13,801 bases of DNA from Lysobacterales bacterium UBA5700 (GTDB lineage Bacteria > Pseudomonadota > Gammaproteobacteria > Xanthomonadales > Xanthomonadaceae), in the NCBI GenBank assembly GCA_002420085.1, contig DIHI01000121.1:11036-24836 (forward strand). The letters are read 5' to 3'. Both the position numbers and the translations under genes were made by a program. Below, in pieces: positions 7,349-13,801 of the stretch (its first letter is position 1; each line of letters starts with the position of its first letter). The notes under the pieces were generated by a model. It saw nothing but the letters and a program-made list of their open reading frames with translations, ran no database searches and was not told the DNA's origin.

Positions 7349-8440
7349 TCAGCCGCAGTGTTCGCCCCGGTCGATCCGTCGGTAGCTCGCGGTGACACGC
7401 AGATCATGCAGCCGGACCGCCAGTGCGGTGGTTACCAGCAACCGGTCGCGGTCGTCGAGCAGCAGGGCGCAGCCCAGACCCAAGGCACGGGTCATCCGCT
7501 CGAAACCCTCCGGCCCTGCGATGAACAGGGCAGTGGCTGCGGCATCGGCCACGACCGGATCGGAATGCAAAACCACGGTGCCGGCGCTGCCCAGGGCCGG
7601 CTGGCCGGTGCGTGGATCGAGCAGGTGTGGCCAGCGACCACCATCGGCGGCGACTCGATAGCGTTGGTAACCTCCGGACGAGAACAGCACTTCGCGGTCG
7701 CTCAGTTCGACCCAGGCCAGGGCCGCCTGTTCGCTGTTGCCGAGCGGATCGCGCAGGGCGATCCGCCACCTGCGGCCATCGTTGCTGCCAAGCGCCATCA
7801 GATCACCCCCGAAGCTGATCAGCGCATGATCGATGCCATGCTCGGCCAGGATCGCCACCGTCCGCTCGATCGCCAGACCCTCGGCGATCGCGGCCAGGTC
7901 CAGTTGCAGGCGATGGTTGCGACTGGCGATCCGATCGCCCTCGATCCGCAGGTCGTCGAAGCGCGGTCGATGTTCCAGCCAATCGCGGATGATCTCCGGA
8001 TCGGGCGGCGGCTCGATGATCGGAAATTCACTGCGGTGGAATCCCCAGAGTGCGACCAGCCCACCGATGCTCGGATCGAACAGGCCCTCGCTGGCGGTCA
8101 CCAGTGGCCCGGCCCGGCGCAGGGCACTGGCGATCGATTCCGGCAGCGGATGCGACTCGCCACGGGCGAGCGCGGCATTGACCCGGGTGAGATCGGAGTC
8201 CTGCCAGGCGTGCCAGGCGTGGTGCAGATCAGTCAGCGTCTGACTGATCGCGTGCAGGGCGGGCTCGGCGCGGCTGGCCGGTGTCGCGCGAATCTCGATC
8301 CGGGCCTCCGAGCCGAACAGCCACAGGCGTTCGCTGATCGGGGCCGGGCTACAGGCGACCACCAGCAGGATTCCGGTCAGGCCGGCCAGGGTCAGGCGAG
8401 CGGCGAGGCCGAGGGTGCGAAGCCGTGCTGACCCGCGCAT
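7349..8440 (-). CDS. apbE: ApbE family FAD:protein FMN transferase, lipoprotein
   Basis: ApbE enzymes use FAD to attach FMN to threonine or serine of exported redox proteins (such as RnfG, NqrC or FMN-binding-domain proteins). The 363-residue product has a positively charged n-region, a hydrophobic stretch and the lipobox VVAC with C30 as lipidation site, so it should be a periplasm-facing lipoprotein. Family motifs: LFDPSIGGLVALWGF (120-134), DLAAIAEG (181-188), GGDLMALG (211-218), HLLDPRTG (272-279), and ADAAATALF (298-306), whose D299 and T303 fall at the usual metal-binding positions. The third motif normally reads DLGGIAKG; here lysine is glutamate (E187). It is last in an operon, 5 nt after the PilZ stop and without a strong Shine-Dalgarno, suggesting translational coupling. 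No flavinylation acceptor or Rnf/Nqr gene lies in the window, so its substrate is elsewhere. Confidence 0.9.
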   Translation of the reverse strand: MRGSARLRTLGLAARLTLAGLTGILLVVACSPAPISERLWLFGSEARIEIRATPASRAEPALHAISQTLTDLHHAWHAWQDSDLTRVNAALARGESHPLPESIASALRRAGPLVTASEGLFDPSIGGLVALWGFHRSEFPIIEPPPDPEIIRDWLEHRPRFDDLRIEGDRIASRNHRLQLDLAAIAEGLAIERTVAILAEHGIDHALISFGGDLMALGSNDGRRWRIALRDPLGNSEQAALAWVELSDREVLFSSGGYQRYRVAADGGRWPHLLDPRTGQPALGSAGTVVLHSDPVVADAAATALFIAGPEGFERMTRALGLGCALLLDDRDRLLVTTALAVRLHDLRVTASYRRIDRGEHCG

Positions 8441-8445
8441 TCCGC

Positions 8446-8793
8446 TCAGGATGGCGTACCCGGCGCCTCGGCCCAGACCCGAAGAAACTCGCTGTCCTCG
8501 GGGGCGACATCAATGAACCGCATGCCGTTCCAGAATTGCCCCGGTGCCGATGCCTCGCTCGACCACAGTTGCTGGGCGCCGATCACCAGCACCCGCTCGC
8601 GGCCCGTGCGGTCGAGCAGGGCGAAGCGGATCTGGTACAGGGCCTCTTCCGGCAGGCCCTGGCCGGCCATCAGCAGCAAACCGGTTGCCGACAGGTTGCT
8701 GACCCGGCCGAGCGATTCTTCGGTCATGGTGTCGATGACATCGATGGCATGCGCCACCGAGCGTCGGGCGGCGCGGCGGGAATCCTGGCTCAT
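8446..8793 (-). CDS. PilZ domain protein, probable cyclic-di-GMP receptor
   Basis: A 115-residue single-domain protein. The N-terminal arginine cluster RRAARR (residues 6-11) provides the RxxxR cyclic-di-GMP motif, and NLSATG (33-38) matches the second motif, [D/N]xSxxG, about 25 residues later. The rest reads as PilZ beta-barrel strands (YQIRFALLDRTGRERVLVIGAQ, then WNGMRFIDV). Both ligand motifs are complete, so binding is likely; the effector output is unknown. The ATG overlaps the DUF1631 stop (ATGA), and GGAGGT at 8799-8804 lies 5 nt before it, so it should be translated efficiently from the operon mRNA. apbE follows after 5 nt. The GGDEF-EAL protein encoded nearby is an obvious possible partner, but that is inference from position. 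Confidence 0.88.
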   Translation of the reverse strand: MSQDSRRAARRSVAHAIDVIDTMTEESLGRVSNLSATGLLLMAGQGLPEEALYQIRFALLDRTGRERVLVIGAQQLWSSEASAPGQFWNGMRFIDVAPEDSEFLRVWAEAPGTPS

Positions 8794-11225
8794 GCCGAAC
8801 CTCCGGTGCTGCCGTTCTGGCCGACCAGCGTGCGCAAGCTGCCCAGAATCGTAGTCCAGGCGCGGTCGATCAGGGTGCTTTTCTCGGCCTGCACCACCGA
8901 TGCCTTGCCGGATGCCAGTTCACGGGCGAGTTGATCGAGGCTCTGCTCGCCGATCCGCTGACCGCGATTGTTGACGAACAGGGCATGGCCGGTGATCGTG
9001 CTGTACCAGGACATGCGCCGACGCACACGCCGATTTTCCGGTTCCAGGTGGAACTCGAACCAGGTGCCGAATGGCAATTGCTTGATGTGCTCCATCGCTT
9101 CACGCTCGCGATCGCTCAGTGCCAGCGTCGATGCTTGCTCGGTCGGCTGGGTCGTCACGTCACGACCCAGCCGGGAGCGCGCCTTCATCTTCAGGGCCAG
9201 TTCGGTCCGGGACGCGGCATCGTCCTCGGATGGGGCCGGCTCGTTGGCGCGCGCCAGGCGGCGGGCGATCGCCCGGGCATCATCGTCGTGATAGCCGACC
9301 TGACCAAGTGCGCGGGCGACATCCTCCTCGATCGCTGCCGACTCGGCCTCGTCGAGCACATCGGGCGAGCCGGGGGCGGCGGTGGCGGCGCTGATCAGCC
9401 GCTCGGCGATCGCGACCTGGCGCCCGAAGTCTTCGGAGTCCTCGCCCGAACGCAGCAGGGTCAGTGCCAGCACGTCGGACCATGCCTGGGTCAACAGGGT
9501 CCGGACGAAACTCGGTACCCGTTGCGTGCGCAGCCGCTCGGTGATCACTTCGCTTGCCCGCTGCTGCGATTGGGCCAGCCGCTCCTTGCCTCGGGCCGCC
9601 TCGACGTGTCGGCGTTCGGCGGTCTCGGCACGCCGGACGGCGGCCTGCACCTGCTGGCCCAGGTCGTTCTGGAGCGACTCGAACACGGTGGGGTCGCCGT
9701 CGAACTCCTTGACCGCGCGATCCACCAGCGACTGCATCTTGCTGACCAGATTCTGGTCGGCCTCATCATCGCCGAGCCATGGGGCGCCGGTTTCGGCGAT
9801 CGTGTTGAGCATCTGCCGGGCCGGATGCTGGCTGCGCACGAAGAACGCCGGGTCGTCGAGCGCCAGTCGCAGCAGTGGTATCTGGAGCCGACTCAGCAGG
9901 GCAGCGGCCGGGCTGTTCGGCCGGACATCGCGCATGATGTGCTCGAACAGCATGCCGACCAGGTCCATGGTGTCGGATTCGCTTTCCGGCAGTTGCGCGG
10001 CCTCGCCATCGGGCGACTGCATGCGCAGTTGCATCAACAGGTCTTCCTTGATCTTGCGCACCGGCCGCAGGGTCGGCGCGCTGGCGGCCGCATTCGCCGA
10101 GGGCAGGCTGCGCTGCTGGAGCATGCCGAGCACTGCATTCAGTTCCTCGCGGCTGGCGACGTGACGCTCACTGCGAGGCTGCGCCGCAGATACTGTCTGA
10201 TCGGCATTCGTCGTCGATTGCCGACGCAGGGCCAGCAGTTCGCGGACCAGCCCGAACAGTTCTTCCGGGCGGATCTCGCCGGTGGGTTGCTCGCGCATCG
10301 GCTCGCCGAGCCAGTGGGTCTGTGGCTGCCCCAGCGGGCCCGCTGCCGGACTCGGATTGCGGCGCTCCGGACTGGCCGCCAGCGGGGCGGCCGGCGAACC
10401 TGCTGCCGAGCCGGCCGTTGCCGATGGCGTGCCGGACGGGCTGCGGGAGGTGCCGTCATCGGTCCGCCGTCGCGGGGCATCGGCCGGCGGCGCCCGGCGG
10501 TCACCGGCACGAATCCGCATCGGCACGAAGGTCAGGCGCGGCAATACCTCTTCGCGGATCAGCAGGGCATTGATCGCTTCGACGAAGGCCGGATAGTCGG
10601 CCATGCCGGCGCGCTCGAAGCAGCGCAGCAACAGGATGCGCAGACGCTCGTCCAGTTCCAGGCTGCGGCCCGCTTCGCTGAACAGTTCGCACAGCCGATA
10701 CGGGCCGATCGGCAGGGCTTCCGGCTCGAAGGCCGGCTTGCCGGCGATCACCCCGAACCGCTGTCCGAGCAGCCAGAGCCCGAGGCTGGCGCGGGTCTCG
10801 GCACGGTTGGCGATTTCCCGGACCACGGCCGAGCGATCGATCTCGCTCTCGGTCACCAGGGCCAGTTCGCCGGGATGGGCGATGTGCAGCGGATGCGAAC
10901 TCGATGGTGGATCGCGCAGACAGGCCAGGGCCGCTTCCAGGCCGATCATGAAGCGCGGCGAGACGTCGCTGCGGGTGCGCCGGGCCGTGCGCAGTGCCTC
11001 GAAGGCGGCCAGTTGCGCATCGCTGGTGTGGGCCTGCTCGGTCAGCTTGAACAATTGCTGCTCGAATTCGTTGAGCGCGGCTTCGGCGACCCGATCGAGA
11101 TGGGCCGCAGCGAGTTCGAGAATGGCTTCGAGCAGGCGTCGCACACGGCGCGGCAGCGGTCGCGACGCCAATGTCGGAGGCGGTCCGTCGCTCCGGGGGT
11201 CCATGGGGTTGGCCGTGACTGGCAT
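8790..11225 (-). CDS. DUF1631 domain protein, function unknown
   Basis: An 811-residue protein that I assign to the uncharacterised DUF1631 family from its overall layout and C-terminal signature. The N-terminal helical part (about 25-235) includes LPRRVRRLLEAILELAAAHLDRV. A Pro/Ala/Ser/Arg-rich, probably disordered linker follows (about 240-312), then helical segments (315-480), a charged, possibly coiled-coil stretch (about 525-565, AERRHVEAARGKERLAQSQQ), and FVRTLLTQAWSDVLALTLL (573-591). The C-terminal block LPFGTWFEFHLEPENRRVRR to ALFVNNRGQRIGEQ (717-761) reads as a small beta-domain. No signal peptide or membrane segment is visible, so it should be cytosolic. Start 11225 is preferred over 11363 because GGAG lies 5 nt upstream and it follows the predicted promoter. 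The stop overlaps the PilZ start. Family members are sometimes annotated as thymidine phosphorylase, for which I see no support. Confidence 0.85.
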   Translation of the reverse strand: MPVTANPMDPRSDGPPPTLASRPLPRRVRRLLEAILELAAAHLDRVAEAALNEFEQQLFKLTEQAHTSDAQLAAFEALRTARRTRSDVSPRFMIGLEAALACLRDPPSSSHPLHIAHPGELALVTESEIDRSAVVREIANRAETRASLGLWLLGQRFGVIAGKPAFEPEALPIGPYRLCELFSEAGRSLELDERLRILLLRCFERAGMADYPAFVEAINALLIREEVLPRLTFVPMRIRAGDRRAPPADAPRRRTDDGTSRSPSGTPSATAGSAAGSPAAPLAASPERRNPSPAAGPLGQPQTHWLGEPMREQPTGEIRPEELFGLVRELLALRRQSTTNADQTVSAAQPRSERHVASREELNAVLGMLQQRSLPSANAAASAPTLRPVRKIKEDLLMQLRMQSPDGEAAQLPESESDTMDLVGMLFEHIMRDVRPNSPAAALLSRLQIPLLRLALDDPAFFVRSQHPARQMLNTIAETGAPWLGDDEADQNLVSKMQSLVDRAVKEFDGDPTVFESLQNDLGQQVQAAVRRAETAERRHVEAARGKERLAQSQQRASEVITERLRTQRVPSFVRTLLTQAWSDVLALTLLRSGEDSEDFGRQVAIAERLISAATAAPGSPDVLDEAESAAIEEDVARALGQVGYHDDDARAIARRLARANEPAPSEDDAASRTELALKMKARSRLGRDVTTQPTEQASTLALSDREREAMEHIKQLPFGTWFEFHLEPENRRVRRRMSWYSTITGHALFVNNRGQRIGEQSLDQLARELASGKASVVQAEKSTLIDRAWTTILGSLRTLVGQNGSTGGSA
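8799..8804 (-). promoter_or_regulatory. Strong Shine-Dalgarno of the PilZ gene inside the DUF1631 end
   Basis: GGAGGT on the minus strand, 5 nt before the ATG at 8793, lies within the last codons of the DUF1631 gene. It settles the PilZ start and suggests the small receptor is made at a level independent of its upstream neighbour. Confidence 0.75.
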
Positions 11226-11284
11226 GTGGGCTCCAAAGGCCGGCCGACCATCACGGGCCGGGCCGGCTCGGTATTTGCTCGCCG

Positions 11285-11312
11285 ATTCTAGCAGGCATGG
11301 ACCCACTGGCAG
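11285..11312 (-). promoter_or_regulatory. Extended -10 promoter of the DUF1631-PilZ-apbE operon
   Basis: On the minus strand the -10 is TAGAAT (11285-11290), preceded by TGC, giving an extended -10. A -35 candidate, CTGCCA (11307-11312), matches four of six consensus bases with a 16-bp spacer. Transcription would begin near 11278, leaving a leader of about 50 nt before the ATG at 11225, which has GGAG 5 nt upstream. Confidence 0.6.
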
Positions 11313-11317
11313 CAGGG

Positions 11318-11342
11318 TGCAGTCAGCCGTTGCAGTCAGCCG
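11318..11342 (-). repeat. Tandem 12-bp direct repeat just upstream of the operon promoter
   Basis: CGGCTGACTGCA occurs twice on the minus strand (11331-11342 and 11318-11329), separated by one base. The promoter-proximal copy ends 5 bp upstream of the -35 candidate. The position is where a class II activator would bind, although the 13-bp period is not a whole number of helical turns. It lies in the 171-bp gap between btuB and the DUF1631 gene, where I see no clear terminator for btuB. Confidence 0.6.
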
Positions 11343-11396
11343 GACGCGACGGGTTCGTGGCATCCGGCCGACAGGGTGTACTGCGCCCGCTGGCGG

Positions 11397-13322
11397 TCAG
11401 CGCTCGGAATCCGCTGACGGCTGCCAGATCAGGGTCACCAGCAGGTTGCGGCCGGGGGTCTGAAAACCACTGGCCAACCGATAGTCGCGGTCGCCGAGGT
11501 TCTCGATTCGTGCCTGCACCGTCCAGATCGGATCAGGTCGCCATTCGGCACGCAGATCGACGCGGGCGAAGCCACCCAGCACCCGATCGAAATCGCGGCG
11601 TTCGGACAGCACCTGGACATCCACGCCGAATCGCCAGTGGTCATTGGCGTGCCAATCGATCGCACTGTCGAACTGGTGGTCGGGACGGCGCAGCAGGGCC
11701 AGGCCGGTGTCCCGGTCATACACGTCCTGGATGGTCAGCGCGGTGCGGCTGGACCAGTTCCGCCCGTGCCAGTCGTGGCTGATTTCGATACCCTGCGCCC
11801 GACTGCGATCGATGTTGACGGCGGCGAACAACGGCCCATCGAAGGCAATCTGGTCGCGTACCTGGGTATCGAATGCCGCGACTTCGATCTCGCCGCTGCC
11901 GAGTACCCATTCGACCGCCAGTTCCAGGCTGCGCGCGCGTTCCGGTGCCAGCGTCGGGTTGCCGGCGAACAACCCGCCGAAACCGGGTGAGTACAGTTCG
12001 TTGAAATTGGGCGCGCGGAAGCCCTCGCCCCAACTGGCGCGGACCCGCCCATGTCGGCCCAGGGCATGGCCGACCGCCAGGCTGCCGGTGGTCGCATCGC
12101 CGAACTGACTGTTGTCGTCCAGACGCAGGGCCGCCTGCCACTCGATGGTTCCGAACTGACCGAACCCGGAGACGAATCCGGCACGATTATCGCGGTTGCG
12201 ATCGATGATCGGTCCGGCGAAGGATGACAGCGAGCGTCCGCTTTCGCGCTGCCAGCTCAGACCGAGCAGCCAGGTGCTGTGCTCGGCGGTCACGGTGTGC
12301 AACCAATCGAGGCTGTCGCGACGGCTCTCGAAACGGCTGTCAAAGGCCGGGGTGTCCAGGTCTTCGCGCGCGTGGCCGTAGCCGATCCGGTGCTGCCAGC
12401 CAGCGGCCAGCGTGCCGTCGAGTGCGAACGCCCCGGACAGGGTGCGGGCATCGGTCCGGCCCTGGTCGAATTCGACATCGGCATCGCTGGCGAACAGGGC
12501 AGCTTCGGCCGTGTGGTTGGCCAGGGCTACGCGGCCTCGGGCCGAGCCATGCCGCTGCCAATAGCCATCGGCATCAGGATCGTGGCCGAACGCGCTGGCA
12601 TCGGTCGCGGAAAAACCGGTGAGGCGGCGATAGCCGGCGGCGACCGACACGCCATGAGCCTCGCCTTGCGAGCCGACCCCGGCATGGGCTTCGGCACGGC
12701 CCCAGCGACCGCCGCGCAGGCTCGCGTTCGGGCCATGCAGATCACGGGTGACGATGTGGATCACCCCGCCGATCGCATCCGAGCCCCATTGCGCCGCGCG
12801 TGGGCCGCGCACGATCTCGATCCGCTCGATCTGGTCCGGTGCCAGATGGGCAAGGTCGAACAGGCCCTGGCCGGTGGCATTGACCCGCACCCCGTCGATC
12901 AGGATCAGGGTCTGATTCGAGTTGGCACCGCGCATGAACACGGTCGAGGCCGAGCCCGGACCGCCGGTGCGGGCGATCGTGATGCCGACCTGACGACCGA
13001 GCAGGTCGATCAGATCGGCGGCCTGGCTGGCCTCGATCGCATCTCGATCCAGCACGGTGACCGAGGCCAGCACCGCATCGACCGGCTGGTCGAGCCGATT
13101 GGCGGTCACCACCACGACCGGTTGGCGGGGTGCCGGCGCTGGCTCGGTCGATCGCTCAGCGCAGTCGGAAGCAGCGGGCGGTCGGCCACCCGGCAGAGGC
13201 TCCGGACATGTCTCGGATCGAGCACGTTCGGGCTGTTCGGGACGGTCCTGCGCAGCGGCAGGAAGGGCAATCAACTGGGCGACCAGGACGGTCGCCGATA
13301 CGGCACTGTAGAGGGTCTTCAT
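11397..13322 (-). CDS. btuB: TonB-dependent outer-membrane cobalamin receptor BtuB
   Basis: Imports vitamin B12 across the outer membrane using TonB energy. The 641-residue protein (E. coli 614) has a signal peptide (residues 1 to about 24, ending PAAA-Q), a TonB box PVVVVTAN (68-75), a plug (about 75-193; FMRGANSNQTLILIDGVRVN, VRGPRAAQWGSDAIGGVIHI) and a beta-barrel. BtuB-like barrel signatures are LDDNSQFGD, FRAPNFNELY, NPTLAPERARSLE, LLRRPDHQ and NLGDRDYRLASGFQTPGRN. The adenosylcobalamin riboswitch upstream makes the substrate assignment strong. The ATG at 13322 is chosen for its signal peptide and GGAG about 6 nt upstream; the frame is open to 13670, but that extension would run through the riboswitch. 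Odd points are a Pro/Arg/Glu-rich stretch of about 43 residues with two cysteines (C39, C54) between signal peptide and TonB box, and a polar tail (PSADSER) after the last strand instead of a terminal aromatic residue. Confidence 0.95.
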   Translation of the reverse strand: MKTLYSAVSATVLVAQLIALPAAAQDRPEQPERARSETCPEPLPGGRPPAASDCAERSTEPAPAPRQPVVVVTANRLDQPVDAVLASVTVLDRDAIEASQAADLIDLLGRQVGITIARTGGPGSASTVFMRGANSNQTLILIDGVRVNATGQGLFDLAHLAPDQIERIEIVRGPRAAQWGSDAIGGVIHIVTRDLHGPNASLRGGRWGRAEAHAGVGSQGEAHGVSVAAGYRRLTGFSATDASAFGHDPDADGYWQRHGSARGRVALANHTAEAALFASDADVEFDQGRTDARTLSGAFALDGTLAAGWQHRIGYGHAREDLDTPAFDSRFESRRDSLDWLHTVTAEHSTWLLGLSWQRESGRSLSSFAGPIIDRNRDNRAGFVSGFGQFGTIEWQAALRLDDNSQFGDATTGSLAVGHALGRHGRVRASWGEGFRAPNFNELYSPGFGGLFAGNPTLAPERARSLELAVEWVLGSGEIEVAAFDTQVRDQIAFDGPLFAAVNIDRSRAQGIEISHDWHGRNWSSRTALTIQDVYDRDTGLALLRRPDHQFDSAIDWHANDHWRFGVDVQVLSERRDFDRVLGGFARVDLRAEWRPDPIWTVQARIENLGDRDYRLASGFQTPGRNLLVTLIWQPSADSER

Positions 13323-13328
13323 CGTTGT

Positions 13329-13357
13329 CTCCGCGCTCACCCGCTGTGGAAAGCGCG
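13329..13357 (-). promoter_or_regulatory. Leader hairpin abutting the btuB ribosome binding site
   Basis: On the minus strand CGCGCT (13352-13357) pairs perfectly with AGCGCG (13332-13337) around a 14-nt loop. The Shine-Dalgarno GGAG occupies 13329-13332, so its first G is in the stem and the rest directly follows it. This is a plausible expression platform in which the B12-bound riboswitch favours a structure hiding the ribosome binding site. No U-run follows, so transcription termination is less likely. Confidence 0.55.
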
Positions 13358-13437
13358 CGCAGCGGCGGCAACGAAGACGCGCCCAGGGACGGCCGCGAGT
13401 CCGCGCCGTCGCCCACCGCAACGCGCCAGTCATGCCC

Positions 13438-13586
13438 CAGGCCGGTCTCCGGACTTGCAGCGAAGGTCGAAACCTTGCGTCCACCGCCTTCCCAGGGTCT
13501 GACCCAGTGGCATGTGGCGGACTACGACTGCTTACCGTTGCGGGGGCAGTGCCGGATTCACACCGGCTTCCCGAACACCCGAGGCC
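13438..13586 (-). promoter_or_regulatory. Cobalamin (adenosylcobalamin) riboswitch aptamer
   Basis: Read on the minus strand, the conserved aptamer elements appear in order: GGGAAGCCGGTGTGAATCC, then GGCACTGCCCCGCAACGGTA, GCCACTGGGTC, GGGAAGGCGGTGG, and the B12 box AGTCCGGAGACCGGCC at the 3' end. The closing helix can form from GGCC at 13583-13586 with GGCC at 13440-13443, plus GGT/ACC inside it. This matches the class that represses btuB and B12 synthesis genes when adenosylcobalamin is plentiful. It lies 115 nt upstream of the btuB start; the leader between contains the hairpin over the ribosome binding site. Confidence 0.95.
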
Positions 13587-13591
13587 GCGCC

Positions 13592-13597
13592 AGTGTA
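13592..13597 (-). promoter_or_regulatory. Probable -10 element of the btuB promoter
   Basis: TACACT on the minus strand at 13592-13597 would place the transcription start near 13585, exactly where the riboswitch closing helix begins. The -35 is weak (TCGCTG at 13614-13619, 16-bp spacer). The agreement with the riboswitch 5' end is the main support. Confidence 0.55.
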
Positions 13598-13645
13598 GAC
13601 CATCCGCCCCTGCCAGCGACAGCAACGGCCGCAGCGAGCAGGTAG

Positions 13646-13664
13646 CACGGGCGTCCCGCCCGTG
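13646..13664. repeat. REP-like palindrome
   Basis: CACGGGCG-TCC-CGCCCGTG is a perfect 8-bp stem with a 3-nt loop. The surrounding GTAGCACGGGCG...GTGAGGCACG resembles a palindrome I recall as dispersed in many high-GC bacterial genomes and often mistranslated as 'GRDARAT' peptides. It lies upstream of the btuB promoter. Whether it recurs in this genome cannot be seen from one copy. Confidence 0.6.
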
Positions 13665-13725
13665 AGGCACGAAAGCTGGTCCGTCGGCGATGACAGGGAG
13701 CGCGGCGAGTGTCTGCTCTTACCAA

Positions 13726-13801
13726 TCCCTCCCCCCCGATTCCCGACCCCCCCGACTCCCGACCCCCTGACTCCCGATTCCCGAATCCCGAATCCCGATT
13801 C
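13726..13801. repeat. C-rich low-complexity tract of 'cccga' units, G-quadruplex-like on the minus strand
   Basis: This gene-free end is built from variants of TCCCGA with C-runs of 3-7, and it continues past the window edge. On the minus strand the end-proximal part reads GGG-ATTC-GGG-ATTC-GGG-AATC-GGG, which fits the G3N1-7 quadruplex pattern. Similar 'GGGATTCGGGA' spacers are, from memory, common in Xanthomonadaceae genomes. Nothing else is recognisable in 13665-13801. Confidence 0.7.

Noticed and set aside
7166..8431. 421-codon plus-strand frame opposite apbE
   Set aside because: Antisense to apbE, which has a lipobox and family motifs on the minus strand.
8790..11225. Thymidine phosphorylase annotation sometimes attached to DUF1631 proteins
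   Set aside because: No phosphorylase motifs or fold signature are visible in the sequence.
8931..11291. 786-codon plus-strand frame opposite the DUF1631 gene
   Set aside because: Mirror of the DUF1631 coding frame with no recognisable motif; the minus strand has the promoter, Shine-Dalgarno and operon overlap.
11226..11363. 46-codon N-terminal extension of DUF1631 to an ATG at 11363
   Set aside because: It would start upstream of the predicted promoter; the ATG at 11225 has GGAG 5 nt upstream.
12279..13502. 407-codon plus-strand frame opposite btuB and its leader
   Set aside because: Antisense to btuB and crossing into the riboswitch; no family features.
13323..13670. N-terminal extension of btuB by 116 codons to an ATG at 13670
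   Set aside because: It would translate the riboswitch and the REP-like palindrome and bury the clear signal peptide; the ATG at 13322 has its own Shine-Dalgarno.

Overview
The window reads as chromosomal DNA of a high-GC gammaproteobacterium, probably on the Xanthomonadales side. Three things point there: a UPF0149 (YgfB/YecA) gene followed by pepP, a gammaproteobacterial-type pepQ and BtuB, and a C-rich spacer built from 'cccga' units at the right end. The taxonomic placement is inference. Coding density is high. Strong codon bias produces very long antisense open frames, all of which I read as shadows.

Left part (1-4436). On the minus strand, running off the left edge, is the N-terminal portion of an exported beta-propeller sensor with Reg_prop-type repeats. 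Divergent from it is a UPF0149 protein (1032-1592) with an extended -10 so close to the ATG that its mRNA may be leaderless. Then comes pepP (Xaa-Pro aminopeptidase), which meets pepQ (Xaa-Pro dipeptidase) tail to tail across 30 bp holding a hairpin. Both M24 enzymes keep all five metal ligands, so this block concentrates cytosolic proline-peptide turnover.

Middle (4566-11225). Divergent from pepQ is a membrane-bound CHASE-(PAS-like)-GGDEF-EAL protein, a probable dual cyclic-di-GMP cyclase/phosphodiesterase. Converging on it is a tight three-gene operon on the minus strand: a large DUF1631 protein, a small PilZ cyclic-di-GMP receptor (ATGA overlap with a strong ribosome binding site), and an ApbE lipoprotein (FAD:protein FMN transferase) 5 nt further on. 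A good extended -10 promoter precedes the operon, with a 12-bp sequence repeated in tandem just upstream of its -35. A cyclic-di-GMP enzyme, a PilZ receptor and an uncharacterised large protein within 7 kb make this the best candidate for an undescribed functional module.

Right part (11397-13801). On the minus strand is btuB, the TonB-dependent outer-membrane cobalamin receptor, behind a well-preserved adenosylcobalamin riboswitch. A leader hairpin abuts and partly covers the Shine-Dalgarno, suggesting translational control by B12. Upstream of the btuB promoter lie a REP-like palindrome and a C-rich tract whose complementary strand fits a G-quadruplex pattern. No tRNA, rRNA, CRISPR, insertion sequence or phage gene is visible.
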